A stretch of 64,000 nucleotides of DNA from Camillea tinctor (lineage: Eukaryota > Ascomycota > Sordariomycetes > Xylariales > Xylariaceae). Location of the stretch: contig MU394051.1 in assembly GCA_022578605.1 (NCBI GenBank), positions 1,041,664-1,105,663 of the forward strand, given 5' to 3'. The position numbers and the translations under genes were made by a program. The notes beneath the pieces are model-generated. The model was not told the origin of the DNA. It ran no database searches and was given only the letters and a program-made list of their open reading frames with translations. Below, in pieces: positions 47,735 through 61,695 of this stretch (positions within the stretch are counted from its first letter, which is position 1; the number at the start of each line of letters is the position of its first letter).

Positions 47735-49810
47735 CTACGGCAACGGTCTGTATGACCAAATACGAGCCCTCATGTCACCAGAACCGGTCGCAAAGTATCC
47801 ACCAGATGGGCTAGGAGCCACCGAGATGACCGAGTTCTTGTGGCCTTGAAGCATGAGTTGAGTATAGCCCGTTCGAGGGTCCCAGAACTGCACACCCCTA
47901 TCCTTGGAACCGGACATGACCCAGTTGGCGTCAGGAGTAAGCGCAACACTGAGAACGAAATCCTAGTACTTGTCAGCAAGCCGTGAATAGCTATGATGTT
48001 AATCGAGGAACTTACCCTGTGTCCTTCAAAAGTCTTGACACATCGGCCCCCCTTGGGTCCGGGGTTGTTCATGCCACGTGGTGTAGATAGCTCCCACATC
48101 TTGATAGTCTTGTCCAAACTGCCACTGACAAGGTCTTTGCCGTTAGGCGAGAAAGCAACAGAGTAGACACTATCCTTGTGACCTTCAGGTCCCTCAAGAC
48201 GTTCAAGAAGGTATCCCTGGTGAATATCCCAGACACGGACACTCTTGTCCAGCGAACCCGCGGCGACATACTTGGTGTCCGGCGAGATAGCAACTGTAGT
48301 CACTCCATCTTCAATAGTAAGGGTGAGCATGTTGGTGCCCTGCTCGATATCCCATAAGCGGACGGTCCTATCGCCACTGCCGGAGGCAATTGTACGACCA
48401 TCGCGAGCAAAATCGAGACTGTAAATGTCTTGCTCATGACCTGCAAAAGTATTGCGGATCGTACGAGATGCAATATCCCAAACCTACGGAAAATTAGTAC
48501 GTCTTTGGGCTAATAATAATAATAATATACGTATATAACTTACGCGAATGAGCTTGTCTTCAGCACCAGTGGCCAAGTATTTCCCATCAGGACTAAAGCA
48601 CACGCTTCGAATATAGAGGTCTCCGGAAATATCAACGTTCTCATCCTGCAAGACACAGACCTTCTCGCCCGTAGCAACATCGTAAATCTGGGCCGATCGA
48701 TTGCAACCAGTAGCGACATACTTGCCATCGTGACTGAACCGCACACAGCAAACAACACTTTCGTGGGCCAAGGTGTGCACCAGGTCGACGTCGAGCATGC
48801 GCGGGACTTGCTGGTTAAAAATAACGAACCAATCATCGCGAGTTTTCTTGACGTGTGCGGGAAGACGCTCGACATCCAGGTCACCAAGAGCATTATTCAC
48901 CATCGGGCCAGGGTGCGGCTGCATGGCTGCTCGGTGATCAGGTGTAGGGTGGTTAGCGACCTGTGGTGATGCACCAGGACCGGCGTAGGGCATCGGAGTG
49001 TTTATCTGGGGGGTAGCGGGACCAGCAGGCGGCCTTCCGAGTCCACGCTTACCAGGCCCGGGGGAGGCGGTGCTCTGAGGTGGCTGGCCAGGAAAGCCGT
49101 TTGGGCCCGGTGCTTGTCCGTAGCCCGGCTGGAAAGGCGGCGCCTGAGAAGGGGGTGGAGGAGGTGGAGGAGGTCCCTGGAGGCCCGGGGGTGGTTGGGG
49201 CATTGGATGCTGAGGTCCAGGTGGTGGTTGTTCCTGAGGAGCAGGCTGAGGCGGCAAGCCGCCACCCTGTCCTCCCTGGCCAGTCATAATTCCACTAAAA
49301 AGGTTATTGCCCAAACCGATGGAAGGAGGAGGAGGGCCAGTAGAAGGGCCGCCATGTTGAGGCGGACCGGGCATTCCGGGCTGAGGAGCTCCTCCTCGAG
49401 CCTGTTCCAGCTGACGGCGGAGAAGGACAATCTCTTCGTCATATCTAAAAGCGACGCGTTTAGTTATGTGTACTTTATACCTAAGGGGTTTGGCGTGAAA
49501 GGAGAATAGAGGAAAGCTTACTTCTGCTTGATATTCATATGCGCTTGTTCTAATTGGTAAACTTTCTCGCGAACGAGCTGAGCTTCCTGAACTTGTTGTT
49601 GGACTATACTAGAGCTTAGCACAGGATCTTAAGATGGACTAGGGGAGGATAATCCCTGTGTTAGACGATCGGATCATTAAATGACTTACTCTGCTGTTCG
49701 TATCCTTCATTGAGACGGACTTGGTTGTCAAATTCAGTCCGAATCTGGTCAAGTAACTCATTAAGGCGTGCCGCGTTTTGCGGTAGGCCGCGGTGTGGGT
49801 ACATAGACAT
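47735..49810 (-). CDS. TUP1: General transcriptional corepressor Tup1/RcoA
   Basis: Five exons on the minus strand, 49810-49690, 49603-49522, 49444-48544, 48483-48016 and 47962-47735, with introns of 53-86 nt, give 599 aa. Residues 1-~80 are the Tup_N tetramerisation coiled coil ([19 protein letters not shown]...[15 protein letters not shown]). A Pro/Gly/Gln-rich linker follows to about 235. The conserved segment [19 protein letters not shown] precedes seven WD40 repeats (for example [40 protein letters not shown]), ending WSYRPLP. Splice junctions fall inside repeats and keep phase ([25 protein letters not shown]). Tup1 acts with Ssn6/Cyc8 to repress many genes, including those for carbon use, conidiation and mating. 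An alternative ATG is two codons downstream. Confidence 0.96.
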
Positions 49811-52800
49811 GGCTACTCAAAATTCCGTCGCGTTTCGCGGCGGAGTATCACCAATGTAAACGGGTGGAGATAGATTGGGATAAAGCTTGTGATGTATGTC
49901 GACAAGGCTATTGACAATTTCGATATTCGCGCGACAATTTACGTTGATAGACTTTTTTTTAAAGGGGTATGCAACTTGTAGGTATGCAATCGCGTAGAAC
50001 CCGCCGTCGTTGTTATTCACCCTCTGCTCTGTATCTGCTGGAGGCTAGCACAACCCCCTCCCACACAACCCGATTGTCGTGAGTGACGAGACCTGGCAAG
50101 GCTTTGCAGGCAATGTCAAGCCTCGTCAGACGACAGTGAGCATAGTTGTCTGAAGAATAAAATAGAGCGGCGATGAAACCGATCGGATTATTAGAGGCGG
50201 GAAGATGAAGGTCGGAGTCGGGGTGGAGCGAGTTGTGTTATTCGTGATGATGGAAATTGGTGGATAGACGGAATCGGCGTTGAGGCTGGGGAAAAAAAGA
50301 TAAAAGTTTAGAAAGGGAAGAAAAGAGAAAAAAAAAATTCAACGACTTTGAGGTAGGTGAAGAGAAAGTAGGGACGGCAAAAAGAGGAAAGAGGGAGCCC
50401 CAGTCAGGTTGGTCGGTATTACCCAGATTTCGTTTTGACTGGCAGACTGGGCGCTAGCCTAACAGAGTGCAGCTGGGCAAGGACCCACACTTCAAGCGAA
50501 AAGAGTCTGTGCTTGGTGCTTCTGCATGATGGCTGGTTCGGGCGATAGATGCATGGCCGGCTTGCAGGGATATAAGTGGGTCCATAACCCAAACTAAGCC
50601 AGACCAAACTATTGCGCAGCTGACCAGGTACCTTGTACCCGGAGGTACGTACTCGTATACCCCCCTTATGCTGTGTATCCAGCACTACCACTATGTACCT
50701 AGTCATCCCGCATCCACACCCACAACTCCACCTCCACCTGTTGTTTTACCACGCTTGCTATACACTACAATATGCACCTACCTACCTGCATACATAACCT
50801 ACCTACATATGTACATACACAGGTACATACATACTTACATGCACACATACCTACATAGCACATATGGATATATAAATATATATGTCTGTTTGATTATTCT
50901 CTCTATGGAATACTCTGACATATGGACACTTACACTATTTAAGCTTAGGGTTGCGGACATAAGAGGAGCCTGGAACAATACCTACCTAGAGCATGGGGTC
51001 TAAAGTAATGGGTCTTGCATGTGGTGGAGAAGTCCAGGTAAACCATACCTTACCCGGTGAATATGGTTAGTGATGGAAGTACCTAAATCCCCAGCGTCAG
51101 AGTAGAGTAGTATACAGGTACATCAGACCATGTAACCATCACGGCCAAGCAACCATGGGAAAAGGACGATTCCACGGGGGTCAAACTTCAGAAAACGGGC
51201 GCGGTCGTGCAGATGGGACCCACCCAAATATAAGCTGGTACTAAAGTTGTGGTGGGGAGTGGGTTAGGTACCTACCCTTATGTAGGAACGTACGGCCTGC
51301 TACGTACCGGTACTTGCCAAGAGGTCTTCTGCAGCCTCATGCAGCCTCATCCCTCTGCCATCGAGACTCTGTGGGTACTCTTGTTAAAAGTACAGTGTCC
51401 TTCCTGCCGTAAAACGCTGTGCCACGCTTCCGAAGATGACGACTGGGTGACCCCCCCCCCTTCTCTGCCTGGTAGATGCTATGTAAATGGATATCGGGAA
51501 GAGACCCGGCTCGGAATTATCTGCAGCACACGGCGTGTACGTATCAATTGTCGGTCCTTCTCTTCAACCCATCCGCCCTGCACGATCTTCTCAGCTCCAC
51601 CGATCTCGTCTTGAGCACTACCACGCGAGGTCCTTGTGTATTATGTCGTAGGTACGTACCTTGTCGACACTTTACAAAATAAACACACTACTAATCATAA
51701 TACATAGCCTACATACATACCCCCATAGACACTCGTTATTTATAACGAGACTTGGCGCATAGAAGAAAGGAGAACCTTTTTTAAAGCCCGGCTCTAGCTC
51801 CATCTCCCCCCACTCCCCCCCAAATTGTCCTTCTGCTATAAGCCCAAGCTCACATCTAGCTCGCAAGTAGCCGGTAATAGACAATAGGTATACATTCAGT
51901 TCCTAAACCCCATATTTTTGCCCGTATCAACTTCTTTCTGACACACCCACAGGCCAGATTCGAGTTTCTCATATCATGTATGACCTCTGCGTAAAGGAGT
52001 CTTGAATATGACCCTAGAGGCGTATGATTAGGACAATCTGAACGTGGACACATGTTGATGATATATATCAACCTGTCCGTAATATTGCGCTGTCAAAACT
52101 AGGTACCCTCTTGAAAAAAGCGGGGGTGCCATACAAAAAGACATCAGACAATAGGAAGCGAGGCTCTAGTAACCTGTTATTAGATTGAGAGCCGGCGACA
52201 AGAAGTGCAATCAAGAGCTTGGTGGCCAAACATATCCCACGTGGATGCTACACGACATTCAAAAACAGGAAGGATCGTGAGGATGCAAGCCCTTTGCTAA
52301 GGAGCTAAGCAATGGCAAATCCACGAATCAACAAGAAATGGGCGCTTGTCTAAGATGCTAAATTTATAGGATCAATGGAGGGATTAGGAGACGTAACTTG
52401 CTCCCAGACTCTTCAATTATGAAATACTGTGAGGGGTTACATGTGTCGTTCGTAGACAAGTCTACAAACATGTTGGGTGGTATTCTTATCAGTAGCGAGT
52501 TCATCAATATGTCAAAAAAACAAGAAATAATCAAATGGGTGATCTCCATAGTTAATCATGACTTTGCAGCAATGTTGTGTAGCAGTCCCCGCATAGATAG
52601 TTTAGGACCATCTAATAGAATGGATGCGGTTGAGATTAATAATCGAGAAAGAAGAAGAAAAGAAAAGGGATAAAAATGAATAGACACCCCCTATCCCAGG
52701 GTCAGATAGTCAGTCTACCTCTATATAATAGGTCGTTAATCGAAAGTAATGGAAGCAATACACTTGGGTCTAAGAAAAGTTCATGTTCAGAAAATCGCAC

Positions 52801-54423
52801 GCGCTCCATGCTGTGTGGGTTGGTTATTCAGGGATAGGATGCAAGGATTAAGTCGGAACCCCCAGGTTTACGTGAGGATCATATTGAAACGCGTCCTATT
52901 AAGCCTTGAATGATTTTTTTTCTTCGTACATGTTTTTTTTTTGGAGCCTTAATCCCTTATTCACATAAGTTAGGTACGATAACTGCCTACCCCTGTCGAG
53001 ATATACTAATACAACGTGCACAAGTTCTTACTATAGTATGAGGGACTACAACTAGAATCAATGATTAGTTTTCCATCCTTTTCCAATAAGAAAAAGCAAA
53101 ATAAAACGGAGGGGTAGTAGAACAAGGCATGAGAATCTAAACTTCTAGCTTAAAGAAATAATCATCTACAATATACCTCATACATATATCTATATCTACC
53201 TACATATGTACCTACTCACCTAGTGCTAACAGACAGGACCTACCTACATAGGTAAGTAGTCTTGCGTCCGCGGGGAAGACTAAAATCTTAGGGATGCATT
53301 ATGGAGAGGGCTGGAGGATTGTTTAGGTTACACCCATCTGTTTGATTATCTTGCGCTTCCTCTGCTGACTGCGAGTAATCAGCGCCGCGGCGGCTTGAGC
53401 CGCCACGGCCAGTGAGTTAGTAGCGGCGATGGAACGATGGAACGGTAAGATGGACCAGTGTCATTGAGGCAAGGTACCTTAGGTTTATTAGTAGGTTACC
53501 AACATTACCAACATTACCTAAGGATATACCTACCTAGGTACCTACGTACTTAATAGACTGAGTTCGATAGTAAGTACTTGATACCGGTCAGGTTAAATAA
53601 AGGACCTAACTTGTCAACGTATGGTATATAAGTATTGATAGATGTTGTCTATAGGTAAGTAAATACCCTATTTGGAAGGTATCAAGGTTAACTATATAGG
53701 GTATAGAAGTAGCTGCTAGGTGTAAAGGGGGGGGAGTCCGGGCACCGCAATGCTTTCCACTTTTGGAACCAATTCGTCATTTCGGAGCTTCGTTAACTCC
53801 TATCAAACCACATGCCGTTTCCCTATCCTGACCTCGGCGTCCCCAGCCACTAAACAGCTAACCTACGTAGTTAGTTAGTGTACCAGCCTTAAGACTAGGT
53901 AAATGGCAATTCCCTCCCCTCAAACTATATAAAACGGGGGGCACAGTGGTTTAAAATGGTAGAACAAAAAAGATGCTGCTAACTTAAATAGCTGTTTCAT
54001 AAGTCAGGAGCCAATGCCAATCACCCACCCAAGTTAGCATGATTTTTTTTTGTGGTATAAGTGTGTGCTATCAATATATCTATCTATGTATGTACGTGCG
54101 TTGTTGTCGTTGTTGTTGTTTCTGCCAAACATTAGATATTTAAGTATCGATGCACAGCAATACGACTAGCCACTTACACTCGCATATTAAATAAACCCAA
54201 AGGCTGTTTTATAAGTATCGACATAATTGCCAGATATAATTAATTGATGATCATATTAGATCAAAACAGTCTCGATGTATAGAGTGAAATAAGTATGTGC
54301 CTCAGGCTTTATTCAGCAATCGGCGCAGAACATTCCTGCATACATATCACACGTACAGCAACATCACATTACGAACGCGGCAGTACCTGCGTAGTTCGTC
54401 ACAGCCGCCCAACAGAATAATCC
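49811..54423. other. Gene-sparse region upstream of TUP1
   Basis: This 4.6-kb block includes the TUP1 promoter and probably a long leader. No ATG occurs on the minus strand in the ~200 bp before the TUP1 start. Further right are CATA/CTAC-rich low-complexity tracts (about 50775-50875 and 53165-53230) and a perfect TACCTAGGTA at 53531-53540. The longest frame (52398-52673) starts at TTG and is unrecognised. No gene is supported; a non-coding transcript cannot be excluded. Confidence 0.5.
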
Positions 54424-56132
54424 TCATAGCTGGGCATGAAGCCTTGATCCTTTCGTCAACTCTTCTGGTGTCTGAACCACTTCAGACGAATTTTCATCCC
54501 ATCCGGCGATCAAATCCTCTATCACAGCTATTTCATCCTGCCCCCAAATGAATCCACCGGCCGGCTTCCACGTACCTCCAGAATCCCGGCGGAAAACACG
54601 ATAGGTCGGCACTCCACAAAATCCGGCCTCGCTGGCTGTTTTTGTGTTTGCAGCCAGCGCCTCCTTGTTCGCTGGCGTACGGGCCTGGGCAAGGATATGA
54701 TCGGCATCGAAATCAGCACCGGTAAGGACATCCTTGAGCACATCCTCTTGACTCACGTCAAGGTTGAGCGCCCAACTCGCCCAGACTAATACCAAGTGGT
54801 CAGCACCCAAATTCATCAAGACAAGGAGATGACATACAAAGCATCGGCACACAGCTCGGATTCACTATCGCACACCGGAGCAATGTCGGGGTTCGAATAG
54901 GGAACTTATCCGGCCAGCGGAAGATAATAGACTCATGTGAGCTATCTTCTTGTTTATCGACATCGTTCCAGAACCTGACCCAGTCGTGCATGTCTTGTAT
55001 ATAGTATTGCCGTTTCTGTTCCGACATGGTTGAAATCGGCATCATCGGAGCACCAATCCTGCGGAAGTGGGTGTTTTACTTATTAGCTTTTCGGGAACCT
55101 GTCTGAAGTGTAATGTCTTGTGTGCGTTACCAACTCACTCTCTGAACAATGCACCTAGGAGAACGGGTTTGAGCTCAATCTCCAGTTGGCTCCCGAACCT
55201 TCTCTTGAGACTCTCGAGGCGTGTCCAGCCAATATAGGACCAGGGGCTAGCGAAGTCGAACCAGAACTCGAGCTTCACCGGCTCGCGAAGTGGCGTGGGT
55301 TTTCGGCACCGTGGTATGAGATCTATGAGCCTGGGTGCTTCGCGAACTGATGATAGATTCTCATTGAGACGCATGAGACTGGCTTGGACGAAATGCATAC
55401 GATCCTGTCCCCAGTACAGCCGACCAATTCTGATAGTGCCTTTCAGATCCTTCCACGTTTCTTCCCGAATCCAGAATCCAGGCACGCCAGGAGCGCCGCG
55501 TTCTATTGCATCCGTAGTCGCTTGTCTTAGGCTTTTTTTGGACTCTTGGTTGTTGAAAAGCGTCGGCGTTAGTAGCGCCTGTACTTTGGGCATCTTATCC
55601 AGAGCCAGCCATGCTAAGTCAATCAGCACATCGCGATCTTCAATGTGCACATCATCTACCCAGTATGCCTTGAAGAGCGCGTGTGACACAGTGGCTCTTG
55701 CATCAGAAGGCAGGTAATGCAGAAGCCGTAGAGCATCTATCGTCCGGTACGGGTGCTGCGCAGGTTTTTTAAAAGGAATTCCCAGTCGTTTGATATTGCG
55801 GGCAAATGCACGGTCAAAGACGTCCTTCTTCGCCGGGTTGAAAGCGTCCGTAGCAGATCCTTTAGCCCCTTGCGGCGCCTGTGTTGCGTTGTATATGCCA
55901 CCGAGGAGAACGGGACGCCATATCACAGTTGCTGATGCTTGAGCAGCAATGGCCTCGATGCGCGTGGAGGCGATGTATGCAAAAGGACATACTATCTAAG
56001 AGATTGGAAATTGATCAGTCAAATTCGATCTTGGCCATTGCATTGCTTAGGATGTAAAACGCAACGTGCTCGGAAGACTCCTCTCACATCATAGAAGAAT
56101 TCAACCACGGGCTTACGAGAAGCGTTTGCCAT
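54424..56132 (-). CDS. Tandem DsbA/HCCA-isomerase-like fusion protein
   Basis: Four exons on the minus strand, 56132-56088, 55995-55139, 55058-54838 and 54785-54424, with introns of 92, 80 and 52 nt, give 494 aa. It contains two copies of the DsbA-like thioredoxin fold of 2-hydroxychromene-2-carboxylate isomerase / GST-kappa type. Copy 1 (~9-215) starts KPVVEFFYDIVCPFAYIAS with Cys18 at the active-site position and ends WIREETWKDLKG...YWGQDRM. Copy 2 (~255-475) starts LEFWFDFASPWSYIGWTRL with Ser265 there, and ends CGVPTYRVFRRD...FIWGQDEI. Single-domain relatives are about 210-220 aa, so this is a genuine tandem fusion. The family catalyses glutathione-dependent isomerisation or thiol transfer; the substrate is unknown. 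Two different active-site residues suggest divergent roles for the copies. Confidence 0.87.
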
Positions 56133-56687
56133 GATTCAATCAGATCAAATGGGGTTATGGTAATGCTCAGACAAGACGAACGGTGCGGGGATCCTCATCA
56201 CAGTATATACATATCTCTCGCCTTTTCATTTAGGAGACGGAGTATCGCAGTCTTTGTCGGCTATGTATGCGTATATGACAAATGATCAATCAACATCTCC
56301 AAATATCTTCTTATCACTACCTACTAAGATTTTTAGATAAGCCGAGGCAATAGCCAGGACTAGGTAGTTAGCCAAAATGGAAAATGGTGGGGAAATCTCC
56401 GAATGAATCCCTGATCTAGTGTAATAGGGGCTATTATTCGATATTCATGATTAGTAGAAATGTCTCAGACAACATAAGCTACCGGACAATTACAAACCAC
56501 CGTTTGGAGATCGCGAGGGCTTTTGATTACCATAACTCGTTAACAGCTAAACAGCAAGAGAGAATGCTTGAAGATATATAGCCTACGTGCCTTTTCTAGG
56601 TGCACTAAAGCACGGCACGAGACGAGAATTGCATGATAACTTACATGTAATGATGTAGTTATAGGCAATAATGCGCGAGTCCTAAAC

Positions 56688-56688
<1 letters not shown>

Positions 56689-56718
<30 letters not shown>
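56689..56718. repeat. A30 homopolymer
   Basis: Thirty consecutive adenines, directly followed by a small hairpin-forming sequence (ACGAC-TTTAGC-GTCGT). It could be simple slippage or the tail of an old retroposed sequence. Confidence 0.9.
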
Positions 56719-56719
<1 letters not shown>

Positions 56720-59027
56720 ACGACTTTAGCGTCGTCTATACGTCGTTTGGTTAGCCAACGATTAGGTTAATCGATTTGATGTATATGCAGGACTTTGATC
56801 TAAGACCCAAGGATCGTAGCAAGAGATTTGGGGGCCATCGGACTTTGGCCCTACATGTAACCGCCTGTGTGTGGCAACCATGTCTAGGTAGGTAGGTATG
56901 TATGATGATGATGATATGTAAGTGTATGCCGAGATATCCTACAACAAAAGCAGTATAGTTCCTTAACTTTGTCCATATTATATCCGAGCCTCTGATTGCT
57001 CTGAGACTTCAATAGTTAGCTCATTTCTGCGTGTAAGTGACTAAAGGGGATACATATTACCTACTATGACTCTCACGTTCATCCATCCAACCTAGCTGCT
57101 ACACGGTGGTGATCAGTTGTTTCCTAAAAAGACTACCTCCTCCTCTCTTGCACCCGTTCGCTACCAGGCATCACTCCTGTCCTGCAGAAGAGATATGCAC
57201 TATACTCACGTATAACGACCGATGTGCACACACATTTCCAATGCATACATATAAGTTAGCCTAGCCGTGGGATGTATGTAAAGTATACATGTGTTTCATC
57301 CTCTAATCCTTTTTAGTTCTCTCTCATATCTATACTTCTTGTAGATACCCCTGGATCCCTGCAGAACGGCCACCAACCAGGTAGGTATTCACATACTCTC
57401 GCCAAGGAAGTAAAAAAAAAGAATGCAGAAGAGTCAACGTCTATGCGCGCGCACATACATACATCCACACACACGCCCATTTCACACTCGCGTTCACATG
57501 TATGTACACTTACAATCCAGGACTTGTGAGGGTATGTATATTGTTATAGTGTACGAAGACACCTACATACGGATATAAATACCGGCAGAAAATCAACCAC
57601 CGCCTCCTTCCCTCCTTTCCTTGCAACCTTGCAACCCTACCCTCGTGCATGACTTGGCAATCTTTAACCCACCGGTCTCTTTTCATAACTACATACATTA
57701 GGCACGCAGCAGAAGCAGCAGCGGACGTTGCATGTAGCCATACGTACATGCATATACATACATATACACACATACACACATAGACGCACACACATACATA
57801 CTACATTAACGCGCCCTTCCTTCTCCCCCCTGGCCCCCAAAGAGAGCAACTAGCCGCAGGCTTAGTCCCGCCACACATGACATCCCGTAACCAAGCGTGT
57901 ATAAAGTACGTATGCATGTACGTACGTAATATTGTGATATAGGAGAGGGTGGGCAATGGTGGCTTAGTATACTTCATTTACGTTACCAAGTTCACAACTT
58001 TACGTATTCTGTCTAGGGTTTGATCGAGAACTAAAAACTGTAAATACGTAATTCTCAAGTCAGAGCTGTTCCGTCTGTTTTTCTTCGTATTGGTTGTTTT
58101 TCTCCAAGTGCTCTAACTTAGATGGTTGCCAACATCTCCGGGAATGGCGGTGGCAACAGCAGCAGCAGCAACAACCCAATCTTAGCATTCGTCTGTCCAT
58201 CTAGCAAACTCCCTATTGCCTGCTAACTAAGGTATTCAACGTAATTATAACCCCCCTTTTAAAAGCACTACAGTTATCTATCTATATATGGAACTACTCG
58301 GAGGGAGATGGGAAAACGTGGCTGCTCAAGAGATGTTTGACATGCTGCAAGTTCCCGTTGACAACACCCCCTCGCTGCCATGTTATTCAAGAAAGGGTGG
58401 CCTATAGCTAGCTGCCCTTGTGTATTTCAACAAATAGGATATAAAGAATTGGCAAATATTGATTACTCATGAATCTGAGGGAAGAGGGGTGCGTCCATCC
58501 TACTGTAACATGCACGGGAGCTCACCTACCCATCCATTTATATCCGGATGTCTTCTCTCTTTCGGCCGATACAATTCGACGCGGCGAGCTGCCGGGGCGA
58601 TGATGTAGGGCAGACGTGCATATTTGCATCACGTCACTTGCTTTGCCTTCTTATTCGTTAAACCTAGAATCGACCTTCTTGCTCCAGATCATAGAAGCTC
58701 CCGCTATTTGTTCTCCGGTAATAACATCCTTATCTCGCTGTATAAGCATGGGTATGCCTCGAACTCACCTTAGTATCATAGCGTATTTCGTCTCCAATAG
58801 TATCTTCAAATGACAGGCCATCATAATACTCTTAGGTATCAAGCTTTTCTGCCACCAGGTATGGTTTTCACTAGGCTTGAATGTGAACGCTATTTTACTC
58901 TCCTTTGCTCCCCCCCTTTTTTTTGATGAACCTTAAGTAGGGTTTTCAAATAGGATAGAACCGTGTTCTACCTTAACCATCAACCTTAATCCATTCCCCC
59001 CAAAGTGGAAGTAGGTAGAACACGTCA

Positions 59028-59030
<3 letters not shown>

Positions 59031-59064
<34 letters not shown>
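59031..59064. repeat. (TA)17 microsatellite
   Basis: A perfect 34-bp alternating TA array in intergenic DNA. Confidence 0.95.
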
Positions 59065-59067
<3 letters not shown>

Positions 59068-61695
59068 GCGTCCTAGATACCTGAAGCTTCTAACACCTAG
59101 CAATAATGTGTTTATTTGAAAGCTTCTTTGAAAGACGTTAGATTAAAGTTCCGATCTGCTGCGGAAATATTAATGCTTTATTGCCGCAGCGGTCGGCAAT
59201 TAGGTTGGGGCTCTTTACATAAAGTTCCCCATGCTGGACCTGAACTGGATCCGAAGGTTTGATCCAGATCCAGAACAGCGAACCTTGTTAATTGAAAATA
59301 AGGAGGGCAGTCCGTATATGGCCCTTGCTCTTATATAACCTACACACGGATATTATTAGGGTAGAGCATGTCTTTTGAGTTAGACTTTCACCCGAACCTG
59401 GTTCCGAGGGTGGAAAGGTTCACGGATGGGTGGTGGGGATATATATCTAGCATACGAAGAAGCTAGCTGGGTACCTAGGATGTTAAAAACCCTTGTATGT
59501 ACTGACTAGATTAACGCTACTGACCTTGTATACCAGCTATCATATCACGTGTAGCTTTCCTATTATCTGCTCAGAATACTTTCCTCGAGTATCGTAAAGA
59601 TGGTGTATCTTTACTGATCTGGGGAGAAGGTTTCAACCATTCGCGAAAAGCATAGACAACGCTTCATGGAAGAGTTTTAGTTGAGCAAGAGCGCTTGAGA
59701 ACTAAATATTTATTTCATAGGCAGATACAACTGACGTTTATCTCTCTACCTTAGTAGATTACTATATTAGTTGTATAGTGGTTCCATAAGTCGACTGCGG
59801 TTGTATCCAGTATTTTGAGAATGTGGCATCCGTGCCCTCAAGCTCAACAGCGACACATAGCTACCTCGCTTCTTATAAACCTATTTCTCTTGATACCCGA
59901 ACTATGCCAGACTATCGGTGTAGCCAGCAAAACAAAAGACATTGAGAAGGATCGTGACTCGATTAGGCGATAGTTCTCTCCCTTGAAAGAAAAGGGACAA
60001 TAGCATACATTCACAAGACCCTCTGGGACGTACTTCTAGCCAATCTAGACTTAAGCGAAGATAAGCGCAATCTCAAGGTGGGATAGGTATATAGGAGAAA
60101 ATAATAGAGGGAGAGTAACAAACAAAGGGCTAGAGAGAGCATGGATTCACTGAACACATAACATGTTGTATCAGCCCATCGTGCATGGACACTGTGATAC
60201 GGGACAGAAATTTATCGTACTTTTATCGTACGATGGAGGGTTTAACACGTGAGAATGCGGGTCGTTTCCAATAAGCTTCCCCAGGTTGCGGGAAGGGAGA
60301 GGGAAAAGGAATGATGAGGTGTTTTGTTTGGATAGGTGGTTATGTACAATACGTAAAGGAGTTAATAGAGTCATTAAGGAGTTAAGTTAGTACTAAGAGG
60401 AACTGTATAGGATATACGGCTAGACACTCATTCTGAATAGGTACCACATAACCAATACCACCACTAGGTGCTATTACTATAGCTATTAAATGCGTATAAA
60501 GATCGAAGACTATAATGATATTGGATTACTTTTCCTACTTGCTCATAGGTCCAAATTCTATGGGGAGGGAATCCATCACAAGCTGGAAATGCAACGTCGA
60601 GACCGTGTCTCACTCCATAGCAATGAGCCTCAAAATGCAGGGCTGATCCCGAGACTTGGGTCCGTCCTATAACTACCTACTGCATACAGATGTAGTAGGG
60701 ATAGGGGAAAGAAGAATCGAATGATTGGCGGCCAATCCTGCTAGGGATCTGTCGTTATGATCTCCTCGATCGTCTGCTTTTCCTAAAGCAGGGGGCTAGG
60801 ATAGAGAGAGAGGAAACCAGGTTGAAATGGTTATTGGTGTTGGTGTTGGTTGCTTTTCTAGGAAAAGAGAGGGCGGTTTGAAGTGTACCTATAGGTTGGT
60901 TGTGGAAATAGTCCCCTGGTTCAGGGGGCGCCATGTAATTGGACCTTGAAAGTCTTGGCGTTTCTGCTTCACCATTGTCTAAGAACGTTAGGCTTAGCAA
61001 TATAGAACATTAACGATCCTATTCTCACCACAGGTTAACCATAGCTACTACTAATGTTTCTGTTTCTGGTTTAAGTAGAGTAAATTCGATTTCGAGCATT
61101 TGGCAACAGTTGGATTCTCATGTGCATCCTACTATTGTACAACGAGATAATTGAGACTTTGGGATCTTAGCTGGGGTTTTGCTAGAGATCTACGAACCCA
61201 TGTTATCCTGAGACAGAGAGCGTCTAGAAACAGAAATGAATCCTTGGTTGTCCTCGTTTCGACTTGGCGTTTAGCGCTCGCTATGATACGTCTCGACAGG
61301 ATATGAGACGTCAATGTCACAGTTTTCTTCGTAGTACGGGCCTACGTTTGTGTGTTTTCGATGCCAAATGACGAGGTTTGCTGCACATATTTGGGGATCA
61401 TTGGTGAGGGGTGTTAGCCCCTTGACATAGAGCAAGTCGTAGCGACAATGGCTATCTAGTATAGGAATCGACTTTGATGACGGCTTACCTTGCCTTTGGA
61501 CCCAGCTATCGCGAGGATTGAATAAATCTTCTCTCTGAGAGTGATTTTCTTACTTCTTTTCCCTTTCTTTTTCTTGCTTCGCGATCTAGCCCACGGTCAA
61601 ACCTGTGTTTCTGCTTTTTTTTCTCCCTCTCGACATTTCTTTTCGTGCACCCGGTGTGCTCTTTTTCGCATTTATTACTTAGCCTCCGTTTCATT

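Larger units (their letters stand above)
56133..61695. other. Gene-sparse AT-rich region with simple repeats
   Basis: 5.5 kb without a supportable gene. It contains an A30 tract, a (TA)17 array, and CATA/CACA-rich tracts around 57450-57800. Small frames (for example plus 58616-58813 and 60490-60672, minus 60755-61000) have no recognisable domain, signal peptide or repeats. The last few hundred bases would hold the UstYa-family promoter. Confidence 0.55.

Noticed and set aside
52398..52673. 91-codon plus-strand frame in the gene-sparse region
   Set aside because: It begins at TTG, has no recognised domain, and no supporting splice or promoter features.
60755..61000. Possible RiPP precursor peptide near the UstYa gene
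   Set aside because: It has no signal peptide and no repeated core flanked by Lys-Arg sites.
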